From Romboutsia lituseburensis (GTDB lineage Bacteria; Bacillota; Clostridia; Peptostreptococcales; Peptostreptococcaceae): a DNA stretch of 64,000 nt. Shown one piece after another: positions 27,514 through 36,850 of the stretch (its first letter is position 1; every line of letters begins with the position of its first letter). The translations under genes were made by a program, and so were the position numbers. The notes under the pieces were generated by a model, which was not told the origin of the DNA, made no database searches, and was given only the letters and a program-made list of their open reading frames with translations. Location: assembly GCF_024723825.1 (NCBI RefSeq), contig NZ_JANQBQ010000001.1, positions 186,001 through 250,000 of the forward strand. Direction: 5' to 3'.

Positions 27514-28350
27514 ATGGAAAATTTAGTTTATTGGAAAGAAAAATGGGATAAAGAAGGTAAAGACTACGTATTAAATAAAAATACTAAAGATAAAAATATA
27601 GAAATATGGAATAAGTCATCAAAGACTTATGATGAAACCGTTGGGTATGAAAGAATAGAAGAGGTAATAAGTAGCCTTGAAAGATTAGGATATATAAATG
27701 AAGAAAGTACAGTTCTAGATATTGGATGTGGAACAGGGGCATACACTATACCTTTAAGTGGGATTTGTAAAAAAGTAGATGCCCTTGATTACTCAGATGG
27801 AATGATTAATATATTGAAAAATAAAATAAATGAACAAGAGATAAAAAATATAGATATATTAAATAAAGATTGGAATAATATAGATTTAGTATATGAAAAG
27901 ATGAATAAAAAATATGATTTTGTAATTTCTAGCTTAAATCCTGGATGCTATAATTATAAAAGTTTATTAAAGATGAATGAAGCATCAAAATCATATTGTT
28001 GCTACATATCAACAAATGGTAAGCATAAGAATGAAATAATAAAAAAAGCAGATGAACAAATAATAGGACATAAAATAAAACGAAGTGATATCAGCAATAT
28101 AATTTATCCTTTTAATATATTATATTTTAGTGGGTATGAGCCGAAGATTTTTTATTCGTCTAGTAGTTGGATATATAAAATGTATGAAAAAGAAGCAGTA
28201 AAAAAACTTGAAAATAGATACAAAAAATATTTAGATAATAATATTAAAAATAAAATAAAAAACTTTGTAAAAGTGAATATGAGAAATGATTTATTTATAG
28301 AAGAAAGTGAAAATACATTAGGAATAGTAACTTGGGAAGTAAGCTATTAA
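27514..28350 (+). CDS. Class I SAM-dependent methyltransferase
   Basis: 278 residues. SAM-binding motif I VLDIGCGTGAYTIPLS near residue 70 and an acidic motif VDALDYSDGM after it. N-terminal WNKSSKTYDE resembles uncharacterised clostridial small-molecule methyltransferases. Substrate unknown. AAGGGGG precedes the ATG. Flanked by terminators. Confidence 0.88.
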   Translation: MENLVYWKEKWDKEGKDYVLNKNTKDKNIEIWNKSSKTYDETVGYERIEEVISSLERLGYINEESTVLDIGCGTGAYTIPLSGICKKVDALDYSDGMINILKNKINEQEIKNIDILNKDWNNIDLVYEKMNKKYDFVISSLNPGCYNYKSLLKMNEASKSYCCYISTNGKHKNEIIKKADEQIIGHKIKRSDISNIIYPFNILYFSGYEPKIFYSSSSWIYKMYEKEAVKKLENRYKKYLDNNIKNKIKNFVKVNMRNDLFIEESENTLGIVTWEVSY

Positions 28351-28356
28351 TTTATA

Positions 28357-28401
28357 AAAATAATGATAGAACACAATTATTGCGAACTATCATTATTTTT
28401 A
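28357..28401. terminator. Bidirectional terminator between methyltransferase and lipoprotein genes
   Basis: AAAATAATGATAG pairs with CTATCATTATTTTT. Confidence 0.85.
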
Positions 28402-28403
28402 AT

Positions 28404-28973
28404 TTATTTTAATTTATTCATTTTTAAGTATATAACTAAAACGTTTTCATTTTTACCTATTTTAAAATCTTTATCTAGATTTACACCCTCTGTAGTTGCC
28501 CCTTTTTTATTTATACTATATACGGCTATAGGTAATTCTTTATTTAATTCTAGATCTTTTTTATTATCTAATATAGAAAGGGCAAGTCCATTTTCAGATT
28601 TATTGAAGAAATCTAATAAAAAGCCTAAAGATGAATCCTCTACTCCAACTTGTGTTATATTAACTTGCAAATTCCCATCACTTTCATGTAAACCAATAGA
28701 TAAATCTCTGGTTTTATTTTTAATCATACTTTGTATCTGTAGTAAATCGTGACTTTCTTTAAGTTTACCATAATTATATTGTTTGGCATAAATTTGAATA
28801 TCATATTTTGCTTTTTCTAAAGAATCTATATGATAATCAACTCCTACATCAAGTACACTTTCATTTTTACTTTCTTTATTTATTGTAACTTTAGTATTCA
28901 AATTTGCATTACTACATCCTATTAATAGTGTTGTGAAAATAAGCATCGATAATAGTAAATATAATTTTTTCAA
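28404..28973 (-). CDS. Putative lipoprotein of unknown function
   Basis: 189 residues with a lipoprotein signal peptide: MKKLYLLLSMLIFTTLLIGC, lipobox LIGC, mature N-terminal Cys20. The remaining part is soluble, beta-rich and contains no motif I recognise. GGAGGAG lies upstream of the ATG (28973). Exported and membrane-anchored. Confidence 0.8.
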   Translation of the reverse strand: MKKLYLLLSMLIFTTLLIGCSNANLNTKVTINKESKNESVLDVGVDYHIDSLEKAKYDIQIYAKQYNYGKLKESHDLLQIQSMIKNKTRDLSIGLHESDGNLQVNITQVGVEDSSLGFLLDFFNKSENGLALSILDNKKDLELNKELPIAVYSINKKGATTEGVNLDKDFKIGKNENVLVIYLKMNKLK

Positions 28974-29155
28974 AATCCAACTCCTCCTAACTATAATATA
29001 TTAACATATTCTGATAAATCAATGAACACATTAATAGTAAAAAATAAAACTTTTAGATTTCTAACATTATTTAATCTGGTTAAAATTAGTAAAAATAGTG
29101 TATTATATAAAAGACAATATTAAGATTTAGACAATATAAATAGGAGGTAGGTTTT

Positions 29156-29536
29156 ATGAAAAAAGTTGCAATATATATATGTGGTGAAGTTTCTAAAAGA
29201 TGTACAGCAAATGGATGCTTAAGAGCTTTTAATGAAGTAGAAGATTCTTTTAGTATATATGAAGATGAAGGTTGTAAGTTAGTAGCAGTAAATACTTGTA
29301 ATGGATGTGATGAAAAACCATTAGAAACTTTAAGTGTAAAAATAGAGAAGCTTCAAAAAGCAGATGTAGATACAATACATTTATCAAGTTGTTTAAGATC
29401 AAGGTGTAAACACTATGAAGAATATGTTAATGAATTTGCAAAGTATTTTGATGTTATTGGATATACACATGGTTCAAAAGAAGGTAAAAAGAATAACAAT
29501 ATAAATAAAAGCTGTATAAATTCTAAAAATAAATAG
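29156..29536 (+). CDS. CGGC domain protein (putative metal-binding)
   Basis: 126 residues with many cysteines arranged as in CGGC-domain proteins of anaerobes: ICGEVSKRCTANGC, NTCNGCDEK, HLSSCLRSRCKH. Likely a cytoplasmic metal or redox protein; no function established. The last 20 residues are a low-complexity Lys/Asn tail. AGGAGGTAGG precedes the ATG. Confidence 0.85.
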   Translation: MKKVAIYICGEVSKRCTANGCLRAFNEVEDSFSIYEDEGCKLVAVNTCNGCDEKPLETLSVKIEKLQKADVDTIHLSSCLRSRCKHYEEYVNEFAKYFDVIGYTHGSKEGKKNNNINKSCINSKNK

Positions 29537-29582
29537 ACTTTATAGAATTAAATTAATTGTATAAGTATAAAAAGGAGTTAAC

Positions 29583-29612
29583 TAGAAGTAAGGTTGTACT
29601 TCTTTTTTTATG
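29583..29612 (+). terminator. Terminator after the CGGC protein gene
   Basis: AGAAGTA pairs with TACTTCT, followed by seven T. Confidence 0.8.
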
Positions 29613-29847
29613 TTTATAAATAAAAATAATTTTAAAAAGTTATTGTTAATTCCTTTGTTTTTCTCATACTTTAAAGTGAATTGTAAATTATAAAAAATAT
29701 AAAATCAGGGATTTTGATAAACTTCGACATGAAATATGTTGTATTATTTTTAATGTGCGTAAAAATATGATAAATCATAGATTTAAGCTAGTACAATAGA
29801 TATGTACGACAAGCCAATAAAAATAACTTATAATGAGGGGAAATCAT
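29613..29847. other. AT-rich leader of the lipoprotein gene
   Basis: No gene seen. It carries the second copy of AAGCCAATAAAAATAA (29811-29826), shared with the thiolase leader. Confidence 0.5.
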
Positions 29848-30396
29848 ATGAAAAATAAACTAAAATTAATGGTAATGATATTAATATCTATGGTTGTACT
29901 AACAGGATGTGGGAGTAAAAGTCCTAGTGAGGTTGTAGATATATACTTTAAGGAAGTTAAAAAAGGGGAGAATTCTGATTTAGAAAAATATGTCTTTGAA
30001 AATATGGGGAAAAATAAAAAAAGTGAAGAAAATAAAAATCCTAAAATGGAAGAGGCATTAAATGAATATATGTCTAAGATAGATATAAAAGTACTAAAAG
30101 AAGAAATAAAAGATGATAAGGCTTTAGTAGATGTAGAATTAACTGGACCTAATTTCGCAAATATAACAATGGAGCTTTTACAAGAAAGCTTAGCTAATGC
30201 TTTTAATGGAGTTGAGGTAAAGTCAGATGATATGAGTAATACTATTTTAGAGAAAGTTAAAAGTGGTAAGATAGAGACTAGAAAAGGTAAGATTAATTTA
30301 ACTAAGGTTGATAAAGAATGGAAGATAAAAAATGATGAAGACTCAATGTCACTAATTCTTGGAAAATCAGATACATTAAAAAATACATCTAATTAA
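29848..30396 (+). CDS. Putative lipoprotein, DUF4878-like
   Basis: 182 residues. Signal peptide ending in lipobox LTGC (Cys at about 20), then SPSEVVDIYFKEVKKG, a pattern common in DUF4878/NTF2-like lipoproteins (a helix followed by a curved sheet). ATG 29848 is 5 nt after GAGGGG; the ATG 15 bp earlier overlaps that site. Function unknown. Confidence 0.8.
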   Translation: MKNKLKLMVMILISMVVLTGCGSKSPSEVVDIYFKEVKKGENSDLEKYVFENMGKNKKSEENKNPKMEEALNEYMSKIDIKVLKEEIKDDKALVDVELTGPNFANITMELLQESLANAFNGVEVKSDDMSNTILEKVKSGKIETRKGKINLTKVDKEWKIKNDEDSMSLILGKSDTLKNTSN

Positions 30397-30425
30397 AAAA
30401 TTACATACTTAATCAGTAAAACAAT

Positions 30426-30478
30426 AAAAAAGAGTATCTCAAAATTAAATTTTGATTAATTGAGATGCTTTTTTTATA
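30426..30478 (+). terminator. Terminator after the lipoprotein gene
   Basis: GTATCTCAA pairs with TTGAGATGC (one wobble), followed by seven T. Confidence 0.85.
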
Positions 30479-30567
30479 AAAATTAATATACTTTAATGTT
30501 AAAAAGTATAAAGAATATAGTTTATTATAGATTCAAGAAACTACATATGTATAGGGGCGATTTATAT

Positions 30568-31914
30568 ATGATAGATATGACTAATGGAGATTGTAATAAG
30601 TCTATTTTAAAGTTTGCATTACCTATGATTATAGGTAATGTATTTCAACAAATTTATAACTTAGTAGACAGTATAATAGTTGGGAAATTTATAGGAGCAA
30701 ATGCCTTGGCAGCTGTAGGGTCATCATTTGCTATTGTAGTATTTTTAAATTCTATAATAATTGGATTAGCCATGGGTGTAGGGATTATGCTTGCTCAGTA
30801 TTATGGGTCAAAGGAAATGGATAAGTTTAAAGAAACTATAATTACCTCACTAATATTTATAGGTGGAGCTACGATATTTATAATTAGTATTTCCCTTTTT
30901 GGAATAAATAAAATACTAGAGTTATTTAATATGCCTGCTGAATTAGCTAGTGACTCAAAGAAGTACTTAATAATAATTATATTAGGATTAATATTTACGT
31001 TTATATATAACTTATCAACTGCATTATTAAGATCTATCGGAGATTCAAAAAGACCATTATACTTTTTAATAATAGCATCTCTAATAAATATAATATTAGA
31101 TTTAGTATTTGTCTTGAAACTTAATTTAGGGGTAGAAGGTGTTGCTATAGCTACAGTAATAGCACAATCAGTTTCTGCTATATTGAGTAGTATATATGTG
31201 TATAGAAAAATTGATTTTATAAAAATATCCAAGTGTGATATAAAAATAAGCAAAAATATATTTAAAGAAGTTATTAGATACTCTGTATTAACATCAATAC
31301 AACAGTCGATTATGAACTTTGGAATACTCATAGTGCAAGGATTAGTAAATACATTTGGAGCAACTGTTATGGCGGCATTTGCTGCAGGGGTTAAAGTTGA
31401 CTCTATTGCATATATGCCTGTACAGGATTTTGGCAATGCATTTTCTACATTTGTTGCTCAAAACAAAGGCGCAGGAAAAATAGATAGAATAAAAGATGGA
31501 GTAAGAAGTTCCATTAAAGTGATAATTATATTTTGCGTAATTACATCATCCTTAATAATTATATTTTCAAAAGATATAATGCTTTTATTTATAAATAAAA
31601 ATGAAACTGAAGTAATAGCTTTAGGAGTAGAGTATATTTCAGTGGTAGCAATTTTTTATGTACTAATTGGATTTTTATTTATGTTTTATGGGTTATTTAG
31701 AGGGATAGGATTATTAAGTATATCTATAGTATTAACTATCGTATCACTTGGAACTAGAGTTGTTTTAGCATATGTATTATCGGCAACAAAGCTAGGAGCT
31801 AGCGGTATATGGTGGTCTATTCCAATTGGTTGGGCTTTAGCAGATATTATAGGAGCTATATGTATAAAATTAAAATTAGGGAAAATTGTTAATGAAAATA
31901 GATTAGAAGTATAA
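30568..31914 (+). CDS. MATE family multidrug/cation efflux transporter
   Basis: 448 residues with twelve hydrophobic segments in two MatE halves. ALPMIIGNVFQQIYNLVDSI and the internal repeat are typical of NorM/DinF-like antiporters that export cationic drugs with Na+ or H+. I use ATG 30568 (MIDMTNGD) after AGGGGCG; the longer frame from 30496 has no binding site. Confidence 0.92.
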   Translation: MIDMTNGDCNKSILKFALPMIIGNVFQQIYNLVDSIIVGKFIGANALAAVGSSFAIVVFLNSIIIGLAMGVGIMLAQYYGSKEMDKFKETIITSLIFIGGATIFIISISLFGINKILELFNMPAELASDSKKYLIIIILGLIFTFIYNLSTALLRSIGDSKRPLYFLIIASLINIILDLVFVLKLNLGVEGVAIATVIAQSVSAILSSIYVYRKIDFIKISKCDIKISKNIFKEVIRYSVLTSIQQSIMNFGILIVQGLVNTFGATVMAAFAAGVKVDSIAYMPVQDFGNAFSTFVAQNKGAGKIDRIKDGVRSSIKVIIIFCVITSSLIIIFSKDIMLLFINKNETEVIALGVEYISVVAIFYVLIGFLFMFYGLFRGIGLLSISIVLTIVSLGTRVVLAYVLSATKLGASGIWWSIPIGWALADIIGAICIKLKLGKIVNENRLEV

Positions 31915-31950
31915 TAAATATTTTATTAAAATACTAGAAAAAAATCAATT

Positions 31951-31998
31951 TATAACTGTATCAAAGTATATTAAAAATACAATGATACAGTTATTTTT
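31951..31998 (+). terminator. Terminator after the MATE gene
   Basis: ATAACTGTATCA pairs with TGATACAGTTAT, then TTTTATTT. Confidence 0.85.
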
Positions 31999-32241
31999 AT
32001 TTGTCTAATAACATTACTTTCCCAGTTTCTAAATTATAATTTGCTATTTATTAAGTTAGAAATTTTATAAAATAAAGATATCAGTAGAAAAAAGTGTTTA
32101 AAATATAATAAAAAAAGGTAAATTTAAAATATAAAAAATAGCTTTACATAACTAATAGATTTGAGTAAAAATATATTGTATAATATAAAATAAAAAGAAT
32201 TTATCTAAACTTTCAACTGAAAAGGAAAAGGTGGATATAAT
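31999..32241. other. AT-rich promoter region of the LexA-like gene
   Basis: No gene. A TATAAT box at about 32175 and AAAAGGAAAAGG before the next start; no SOS (LexA) box recognised. Confidence 0.45.
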
Positions 32242-32847
32242 ATGAATAAAAAAGGGTCAAAAACTACACAAGAGCAACTTACATTTGAAGTAATTAATAA
32301 AAAACAAAAAAATAAAAAAAATATACAAAGTTATAATATATATGATTGTATAGAAAAATATAAGTATGTAGGAATAGAGAATTATAAAGAGTATTTATTT
32401 GAAAAAGATACATCGCTAAATAAGTGTGTTATATCATCTATTACAGGTGAGGAAGTAGATTCTTTAAAGTTACCATTATTGAGTGAGATATCAGCAGGAG
32501 CGCCAATATATATGAATGAAGAATATGAAGAATATTTTTATATTCCTAATGAGGTTATAAGGTCAAATAAAGATTTATTTATGCTTAAAGTTAAGGGAGA
32601 CAGTATGATTAATGCAGATATTGATGATGGAGATTATGTTGTTATAAAAAAGGATAACAATCTTAATAAAAGAAGCATCGTAGCTGTAGAAGTAGATGGA
32701 CATGCTACCCTTAAAAAATTTGAAGTACAGGGGAATAAATTAATATTATTGCCTGAAAATATAAATTATGAACCAATAGTAGTAAGTGTTGATGAAGCTA
32801 GGATTATAGGGCGTGCAATTGGTGTTGTAAAGTGTAATGTGAAATAG
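32242..32847 (+). CDS. LexA-like S24 family autoprotease without recognisable HTH
   Basis: 201 residues. The C-terminal half is a LexA/UmuD-type peptidase: candidate self-cleavage bond Ala85-Gly86 in SEISAGAPI, nucleophile Ser121 in KGDSM and general-base Lys158 in HATLKKF. The spacing 85/121/158 almost equals E. coli LexA (84/119/156). The 84-residue N-terminal part is Lys/Asn/Tyr-rich and shows neither the LexA winged helix nor an Xre-type HTH. It could be a diverged repressor, or a protein whose N-terminus is released by RecA-stimulated cleavage. Own promoter and terminator. Confidence 0.85.
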   Translation: MNKKGSKTTQEQLTFEVINKKQKNKKNIQSYNIYDCIEKYKYVGIENYKEYLFEKDTSLNKCVISSITGEEVDSLKLPLLSEISAGAPIYMNEEYEEYFYIPNEVIRSNKDLFMLKVKGDSMINADIDDGDYVVIKKDNNLNKRSIVAVEVDGHATLKKFEVQGNKLILLPENINYEPIVVSVDEARIIGRAIGVVKCNVK

Positions 32848-32893
32848 GAGTGTATATAGATTTGTTTTGAACAAATCTAAGTACACTCTTATT
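32847..32893 (+). terminator. Terminator after the LexA-like gene
   Basis: Long stem AGTGTATATAGATTTGTT/AACAAATCTAAGTACACT, then CTTATTT. Confidence 0.85.
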
Positions 32894-32974
32894 TAAATTT
32901 GAAAATTATCCTAATATTTTATATATAAGTTTGACAATATATTAATATAGACTGTTTTAGAAAGGTTATAAGAC

Positions 32975-33577
32975 ATGAATAAAAAAATTGGAAAGTTCAC
33001 ATTAAAATCAATATTGGTACTATTAGCAATACCGATAGCATTATTAGTAATTATATTTATCATATATTATGGTATGATCTTACATAATGGAAAACTTATT
33101 GAAACATCATTAGAACCATTTGATAGTGTATTTAAAGCACCAGATTCTTTTTATGTTTTAGATGCCACAAAGTGGAAAAGAGAAGAAACTATAAAATCTC
33201 CAATTTTCACACTTTGTGAGGAAATTACTATAATAGAAAGAGATTCTAAATTAGTTAAACAGATAACCGATATACTAAATAACAAAGATTTTAAGTCAAT
33301 TACACATAACGAATATGAAAGAAGGGATGCTAATCCAAATAAAGACGTTCATTTTTGGCTCGCATCAAGTGCGGACACAAATGATGTATTGAAAAATTAT
33401 TATCCATTTGAAGTAATAATCTGGAAGAATAAAACTTTATATTTATTTACATCAAAAGGAAAAGAACATAGATATTTAAAGAGCTCAATAACAGACGATG
33501 AATTAAAATTTATTGAAGAATTGTATAACAAAAGATATGGAGAAGAACATACAGATTATTATTCATATAATAGTTAA
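32975..33577 (+). CDS. Hypothetical single-pass membrane protein
   Basis: 200 residues, one membrane segment at about 11-35 and a soluble extracytoplasmic part of about 165 residues without recognised motif. AAAGG is 9 nt before the ATG. The following region holds debris of another gene. Function unknown. Confidence 0.7.
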   Translation: MNKKIGKFTLKSILVLLAIPIALLVIIFIIYYGMILHNGKLIETSLEPFDSVFKAPDSFYVLDATKWKREETIKSPIFTLCEEITIIERDSKLVKQITDILNNKDFKSITHNEYERRDANPNKDVHFWLASSADTNDVLKNYYPFEVIIWKNKTLYLFTSKGKEHRYLKSSITDDELKFIEELYNKRYGEEHTDYYSYNS

Positions 33578-33599
33578 AAGTACTAGCGATAAAACAAAG

Positions 33600-33651
33600 A
33601 TAACTCTATTTTATATAGTGTGATGCATTATATAAGATAGAGTTATTTTTA
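33600..33651 (+). terminator. Terminator after the hypothetical membrane protein gene
   Basis: TAACTCTATTTTATATA pairs with TATATAAGATAGAGTTA, then five T. Confidence 0.85.
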
Positions 33652-33688
33652 GTTATTTTAATATAGTACTTACAATTAATTATCTTAA

Positions 33689-33964
33689 GAGGAAGCTATT
33701 AAAAGGTATGAGGAAAAAGAACTAGGAAAGAAATATGAAAGTTTAGCAAAAACATATGCTAGAGAAAGTATTAGTTATACAGTAAAAAAGATCAGAACTA
33801 TAAACTCTGGATATAGTGAGGATAAGACTAAGTTTATAGTAAGAGGATTTTATACTGGTAAAAATCAATATGGTGCAGATGTTAGAGGTGGATATGAAGT
33901 TGAATTTGACTTAAGTACTGGAGAGATGATTAATATAATTATAGATAAGGAAAGAGTGCAATAA
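33689..33964 (+). pseudogene. C-terminal fragment of an unknown gene
   Basis: An open frame of 91 codons that begins right after an in-frame TAA (33686) and has no start codon near its beginning. It reads EEAIKRYEEKELGKKYESL ... FIVRGFYTGKNQYGADVRGG ... FDLSTGEMINIIID, a clearly protein-like sequence ending in a normal stop. The 5' part has been lost; no parent recognised. Confidence 0.65.
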
Positions 33965-34056
33965 TAGACAAAAATAAGGTTTATAAATATTTACAGTACA
34001 AGCTCGATATACTATACTTATATTAATACTTATAAAAATTCTAATGAGGTGAACGA

Positions 34057-34287
34057 ATGAAGTTAGACGTAGATAGTATATGGTACATATTAATCTATAT
34101 GACGTTTTTAATATCCATAATTGGATGTCTAGCTTATTTTTGTAGAAAAAATATATCTCGTCAAATTGAATATATTTTAATAAAAAATATATTTCTAAAT
34201 AGATTTAAGTATTCTGAAATATTAGAGCCACGACAGTACTTTAGTTTTCAGAAATATGATGTTTGGAGATACTGTAGCTTATTTTAA
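34057..34287 (+). CDS. Small hypothetical membrane protein
   Basis: 76 residues with one strong membrane segment (about 9-28) and a basic cytoplasmic tail. GAGGTGAACGA precedes the ATG. May be a truncated protein; nothing else recognised. It lies 51 bp before a YidC-type gene. Confidence 0.55.
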   Translation: MKLDVDSIWYILIYMTFLISIIGCLAYFCRKNISRQIEYILIKNIFLNRFKYSEILEPRQYFSFQKYDVWRYCSLF

Positions 34288-34338
34288 TTGAAATGAACAT
34301 TTTATAACTAAAATTTAAAAATTAAAGGAGAAAATAAA

Positions 34339-34989
34339 ATGAATTTCATTTCAAATATATTACAAGATTTATTAAATACATTATTCAGTTTTACAGGAGA
34401 TTTAGGTGTTGCTATAGTGATTATAACTTTAATAGTAAAGTTGCTATTAATGCCGTTATCTTTAAGACAAAAATTTGCTATGAGAAAACAACAAGATTTG
34501 GCAGAAAAGATGAACCATATAAAAGAAAAATATAAAAATAATGCCAAAGAGATGGAAAAGCAACTACAAAAACATTCCGTAGAAAGCATGAAGAGTATGT
34601 TAGGATGTTCAACGCTTTTACTACAAATGCCTGTAGTTTATGCTTTGTATCATACATTTTTAAATATGCCACAAGGCTCAACAAGTGTATTAATTCCATG
34701 GATAAGTAGCTTAAATGTATCTGATAATTTATTTATAATACCTTGTATATATACATTAACTATGTTAGCTCCAAGTTTAATAAGTTTTATACCATACTTT
34801 AAGGCAAGTACTCAAGTAGCTTTTAGTAAACAAATGGTTGTATCTACAGTTATAATGAGTTTTATGTTAACACTTAGAACTCCTGTAGCTATAGGGTTAT
34901 ATTTTATAACAAGTAGTATATATTCATTAATTGAAGATATTTGCTTTAGGATATATGTTAAACAAAAAAACAGACTAATTGTTAATTAA
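34339..34989 (+). CDS. YidC/Oxa1 family membrane insertase (extra copy type)
   Basis: 216 residues with the Oxa1 core: AIVIITLIVKLLLMPLSLRQ, then a cytoplasmic coiled-coil hairpin (AEKMNHIKEKYKNNAKEM), CSTLLLQMPVVYALYH and three further membrane segments. It is short and lacks both a lipoprotein signal and the rpmH-rnpA neighbourhood of the housekeeping copy, so it is likely a second, specialised insertase. The membrane-embedded arginine usual in TM1 is a Lys here (IVKLLLMPL). Confidence 0.88.
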   Translation: MNFISNILQDLLNTLFSFTGDLGVAIVIITLIVKLLLMPLSLRQKFAMRKQQDLAEKMNHIKEKYKNNAKEMEKQLQKHSVESMKSMLGCSTLLLQMPVVYALYHTFLNMPQGSTSVLIPWISSLNVSDNLFIIPCIYTLTMLAPSLISFIPYFKASTQVAFSKQMVVSTVIMSFMLTLRTPVAIGLYFITSSIYSLIEDICFRIYVKQKNRLIVN

Positions 34990-34997
34990 TATATAGT

Positions 34998-35035
34998 AAT
35001 CAGCTATCTTACAAAATAGATAGCTGATTTTTTTT
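34998..35035 (+). terminator. Terminator after the yidC-like gene
   Basis: AATCAGCTATCT pairs with AGATAGCTGATT, then eight T. Confidence 0.92.
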
Positions 35036-35173
35036 ATTAACTTATAATAAATTCTGATTTTTAGTTTTTTTATAATAAATCAAAAAAGTTAGTTAGCTAC
35101 AAATAAGATTTCAATGGATTGGGATTGAATGGTCAAATTTCTAACATCAATGGTATCTATTAATTAAATACGT

Positions 35174-36580
35174 TTATATATGAGTTAAATTAGCAGTGAG
35201 CCATAATCCATCAATTTTAATTTTAAATTTATCATTATCTTTTGGATACATAGTTACTACACTATTTTTATACTCTGATTTATCAAAATTTAAATAAAGA
35301 TATAAATATTTGCTATATCCATAAAAATGGCATACAACTTTGTCATTTTTCATAAATACCATTTGAACCATATCTTTATCATTAGCTGGCTTTATATCTT
35401 GCCACTTATATCCAATAGTTTTATATATCGTTTTAGATGAAGTTTTGGGTTCAAAAACATAAACTTTGTCCCAATCAAAAGGAGTTATATCACTTAAATG
35501 AATAGTTTCTTTCATCTTATCTGATTTTAATTCTTTTTCTACAAAAGCACAAATACTCTTATGAAATGCATCAAAATTTTTATCTTCTTTACTTTTTTCA
35601 AACTTAGTTAAATCACTAGATTTGTCAACAATATTCCATTTGTTATTATTCTTTTCTAGCTCGAAATTAATTTTAGATATACATTCTCCGTATTTTCCTG
35701 GTTGAGTAACTATAACTTTTTCACCTGATTTATTTTTGTAAGTATGCTGAGATATTTCTTTGTGAGTGTGTCCTGCTACAATAGCATCTATTCCATTTAT
35801 TTCTTTTGCCAGTTCTTTTATTCTATTTCCAGGATATTTATTTATATCACTTTCTTCACCTGAATGTACAACAGCTAAAATAATATCTGGATTTTCCTTT
35901 TGCATAACATTGACCCATTTATTAGCTTCTTTAATTAAGTCTGTCATATATAACTCACCATTGTATCCTTGAAAGTCTCTTAATCCTTCAGATGTTGCTT
36001 TTGCTTGTCCACTTGAAGATTCATCATAAGTTTGACCAACTTCTTGGATAGTTAGACCTAGTATTCCCACTTTAACATTTCCATCTGGCGTAGAAATATC
36101 TTTTATTACATAAGGGTCTACGTAGTTTTTTCCGTCTTTTTTATATGTATTTGCTGATAGAACATCAATATCTTGTTTCTTAAAATCTTTTACCATATTG
36201 TCTAGCTCAAGTTTGTTATTTTTTATAAATTCATGATTTCCAAGAACCACAGTATCATATCCTATTTCTTTCATTTCCTTGGAAATAGGAACCTCTAAAT
36301 ATTTTTTATTGTACGCATCATCGCTCCCTTTTGTATAAAAATATTTTTCAATAGGAGAACCACTTTTGCCATAATCAAAAAAATCTCCTGCATCTACTAA
36401 AATAGTATTTTTATCTTTAGCTTTTTCATTTTTTATATATGAAGTTAACTCATATGGTAAATATCCATGCAAATCAGTAGTAGCTAATATGCTTACCTCT
36501 GTGTTTTTAGTTGAGCTACATCCCGATAGTGAGAATATGCTTGCCCCTAGTATCATCCCTATCATTATTTTCTTTTTCAT
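35174..36580 (-). CDS. Metallophosphoesterase/5'-nucleotidase lipoprotein
   Basis: 468 residues. Lipoprotein signal with lipobox SLSGC (Cys21). Binuclear metal centre motifs in order: TTDLHGYLP, DAGDFFDYG, GNHEF, VVHSGE, AGHTHKE. This is the UshA/5'-nucleotidase layout, secreted and membrane-anchored, salvaging nucleosides or phosphate. The C-terminal roughly 140 residues do not look like a typical 5'-nucleotidase C domain and may define another specificity. GGGGG precedes the ATG. Confidence 0.9.
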   Translation of the reverse strand: MKKKIMIGMILGASIFSLSGCSSTKNTEVSILATTDLHGYLPYELTSYIKNEKAKDKNTILVDAGDFFDYGKSGSPIEKYFYTKGSDDAYNKKYLEVPISKEMKEIGYDTVVLGNHEFIKNNKLELDNMVKDFKKQDIDVLSANTYKKDGKNYVDPYVIKDISTPDGNVKVGILGLTIQEVGQTYDESSSGQAKATSEGLRDFQGYNGELYMTDLIKEANKWVNVMQKENPDIILAVVHSGEESDINKYPGNRIKELAKEINGIDAIVAGHTHKEISQHTYKNKSGEKVIVTQPGKYGECISKINFELEKNNNKWNIVDKSSDLTKFEKSKEDKNFDAFHKSICAFVEKELKSDKMKETIHLSDITPFDWDKVYVFEPKTSSKTIYKTIGYKWQDIKPANDKDMVQMVFMKNDKVVCHFYGYSKYLYLYLNFDKSEYKNSVVTMYPKDNDKFKIKIDGLWLTANLTHI

Positions 36581-36750
36581 AAATCCCCCACCTTTTGAAT
36601 CATATTACATTAAATGCTATTTACATTATTACATATAAAATATAAATTTACAAATTAGGGAAAAATAGTTATTTAATTTTACAAAAACAGATTTTAGGAA
36701 AAGTTTATTCTGATATAATTAAAGGATAAATGAAACGTTGAAAAATAGCC

Positions 36751-36770
36751 ATGTCAAATTATTTTGACAT
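36751..36770. promoter_or_regulatory. Palindromic candidate operator near an Xre regulator gene
   Basis: ATGTCAAA and TTTGACAT are perfect 8-bp arms around TTAT, about 80 bp upstream of the Xre gene at 36851; TTGACA in the right arm could also act as a -35 box. Confidence 0.5.
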
Positions 36771-36850
36771 AGAAAAAAATGCCATGTAAAAGAGGTTTGA
36801 TAGACTAACTAAGTTAAATATGACAAGATGATATACAAAGGAGAAGTGTT

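Noticed and set aside
30801-31436. 211-codon minus-strand ORF
   Set aside because: Shadow of the MATE transporter gene on the opposite strand.
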